From positions 1-8,372 of the forward strand of contig JAJFIG010000422.1 of the NCBI GenBank assembly GCA_021775195.1: a stretch of 8,372 bases of DNA, in the 5' to 3' direction. The position numbers and the translations under genes were made by a program. The notes beneath the pieces are model-generated. The model did no database searches, had not been told where the DNA came from, and saw nothing but the letters and a program-made list of their open reading frames with translations. Of the stretch, positions 7,139-8,372 are shown one piece after another; position 1 is the first letter of the stretch, and every line of letters begins with the position of its first letter. This DNA comes from Rhodospirillales bacterium (GTDB lineage: Bacteria > Pseudomonadota > Alphaproteobacteria > Rhodospirillales > 2-02-FULL-58-16).

Positions 7139-8372
7139 ATGACGAATACAAGCGCCTCGCACCTCGCGAAGTGGAAAGAGAATCTAAATTCGGCGGAACA
7201 AATGATCCCGTTGGTAGGCCAGTTGTACCGTGAAAATAGCGTAACAATCAAAATCTTCGGGCAACGGATTCTGAACTACTCTGCGGTCGATATCATCAAG
7301 GTTCATCGCTTCGCCCGCCAAATGGTCGATGAAGAGCTCGATGTCGGCACGAGTCTGAAGCTGGCGCAGATCATGACCGGCATGAGCCTGGCGCCGGCCA
7401 GAGTCGATCTGGGAAAGCTCTGCCACCGCTACAAGCAGGATGGGGGTGATCCCGAGGCTTTTCTGAACGAGCAGTTGGCGAGGATCAATACGGGCAAGAG
7501 CAGTATCCTGAAGGAACCACGAGACGTCGTCCTTTACGGCTTCGGCCGGATCGGTCGTCTGCTGGCTCGGATCCTGATCGAACGGGTCGGCGCCGGCAAT
7601 AAGTTGCGGTTGCGGGCCATTGTTGTGCGTGGCGGCAAGCAGGGCGACCTGAGAAAACGCGCCAGCCTGCTGCGCCGCGATTCCATCCACGGCGCCTTCA
7701 AGGGCGTCATCAATGTGATTGAAGAAGAAAACGCGATTATCGCCAACGGAATCCATATCAAGGTCATCTACGCCAATTCTCCGTCGGATGTGGATTACAC
7801 CGATTATGGTATCAATGATGCCTTGGTGTTGGACAACACCGGTTTGTGGCGTGATGAGGAGGGTCTGGCACAACACCTCCGGTGCCCCGGTGCTTCCAAG
7901 GTGATCCTTACCGCCCCGGGCAAGGGCAGCGTCAAGAATATCGTCTATGGCGTGAACCATGGCGATATCGAAACTTCTGATACCATCCTCAGTGCCGCCT
8001 CCTGCACCACCAATGCGATTACCCCGGTGCTAAAGGCCATCAATGACAGGTTCGGCATCGTCAACGGCCACGTGGAGTCGATTCACTCCTATACCAACGA
8101 CCAGAATCTGATCGACAACTATCATAAAGGGGATCGCCGAGGCCGTAGCGCCGCCCTGAATATGGTGCTTACCACCACCGGCGCAGCCGAGGCCGTAGCC
8201 AAGTGCCTGCCCGAACTGAAGGGCAAGCTCACCGGTAACGCCCTCCGCGTCCCGACACCCAACGTCTCCTTGGCGATCATGAATCTCAATCTGGGACGGG
8301 AGACGAGCAAGGAGGAGGTGAATGACTATCTGCGTAATACCTCCCTCAACTCCCCGATGCAGGAGCAGATCG
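7139..8372 (+). CDS. gap: Glyceraldehyde-3-phosphate dehydrogenase, long type with N-terminal extension (runs off right edge)
   Basis: The first 411 residues of an NAD(P)-dependent enzyme that converts glyceraldehyde-3-phosphate and phosphate to 1,3-bisphosphoglycerate. About 128 residues precede the Rossmann motif GFGRIGR (134-140); ordinary GAPDH begins directly with that motif. The long form of about 480 residues is known from Pseudomonas, Vibrio and other gammaproteobacteria, which suggests about 70 residues are missing here. Further core features are RRDSIHGAFKG (179-189), the catalytic SAASCTTNA with Cys289, HSYTNDQN with His316, and the RGRSAALNMVLTTTGAAEAV and LRVPTPNVS segments (335-354, 369-377). 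The usual NAD-selecting Asp after the second strand (AIND in E. coli) is replaced by AIVVRGG, which may allow NADP use (inference). AAAGAGGG at 7121-7128 is a ribosome-binding site 10 bases before the ATG. G+C is clearly lower than upstream (30 of 60 at 7741-7800), consistent with transfer. Confidence 0.93.
   Translation, partial: MTNTSASHLAKWKENLNSAEQMIPLVGQLYRENSVTIKIFGQRILNYSAVDIIKVHRFARQMVDEELDVGTSLKLAQIMTGMSLAPARVDLGKLCHRYKQDGGDPEAFLNEQLARINTGKSSILKEPRDVVLYGFGRIGRLLARILIERVGAGNKLRLRAIVVRGGKQGDLRKRASLLRRDSIHGAFKGVINVIEEENAIIANGIHIKVIYANSPSDVDYTDYGINDALVLDNTGLWRDEEGLAQHLRCPGASKVILTAPGKGSVKNIVYGVNHGDIETSDTILSAASCTTNAITPVLKAINDRFGIVNGHVESIHSYTNDQNLIDNYHKGDRRGRSAALNMVLTTTGAAEAVAKCLPELKGKLTGNALRVPTPNVSLAIMNLNLGRETSKEEVNDYLRNTSLNSPMQEQI

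Noticed and set aside
7184..7960. 258-residue minus-strand frame opposite gap
   Set aside because: The plus strand encodes GAPDH with its Rossmann motif and catalytic cysteine across the same span, so this is an antisense shadow.

Overview
The window reads as a GC-rich alphaproteobacterial chromosome segment, most likely of Rhodospirillales type. The evidence is a prolyl-tRNA synthetase of the short alphaproteobacterial form without an editing insertion, followed by a lolC-lolD pair in an order typical of that class, plus a minus-strand sensor N-terminus with a motif (IHNFKNYVLR) that I associate with Rhodospirillales signalling proteins. This taxonomic call is an inference; there is no rRNA in the window.

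Layout. Positions 1-365 (minus) hold the N-terminus of a membrane-anchored sensory protein that runs off the left edge. It is divergent from a complete short-type serA (500-1753, plus; first step of serine synthesis). A small lipoprotein gene (1763-1990, minus) converges on serA. Divergent from it is a secreted, alanine-rich protein of unknown function (2155-2925, plus). The 164-base gap between those two starts carries a repeated CAATTCCC motif. Then comes a plus-strand run of proS (3011-4324), lolC (4393-5634) and lolD (5627-6307). lolC and lolD overlap by 8 bases and encode the permease and ATPase that extract lipoproteins from the inner membrane.

After lolD the character of the DNA changes: G+C drops (hand counts of about 72% in a lolC segment against about 48-50% in segments beyond 6600), and dnaE, which usually follows lolD in alphaproteobacteria, is absent. 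Instead there is a 696-base candidate non-autonomous mobile element (6362-7057). It is bounded by a perfect 22-base inverted repeat, with a matching TTGGGG hexamer on both outer sides. Its only cargo is a full-length DUF4291 gene broken by one in-frame TAG where the family has a conserved tryptophan. To its right, a glyceraldehyde-3-phosphate dehydrogenase of the long type with an N-terminal extension (7139 onward, plus) runs off the right edge.

How the genes relate: lolC and lolD form one complex and are probably co-expressed with proS. serA and gap belong to adjoining central metabolism (3-phosphoglycerate and glyceraldehyde-3-phosphate) but are far apart and on differently composed DNA, so no operon link is implied. 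The most unusual part is the inverted-repeat element with its DUF4291 pseudogene. I see no CRISPR array, tRNA, rRNA, phage gene or recognisable defence system.
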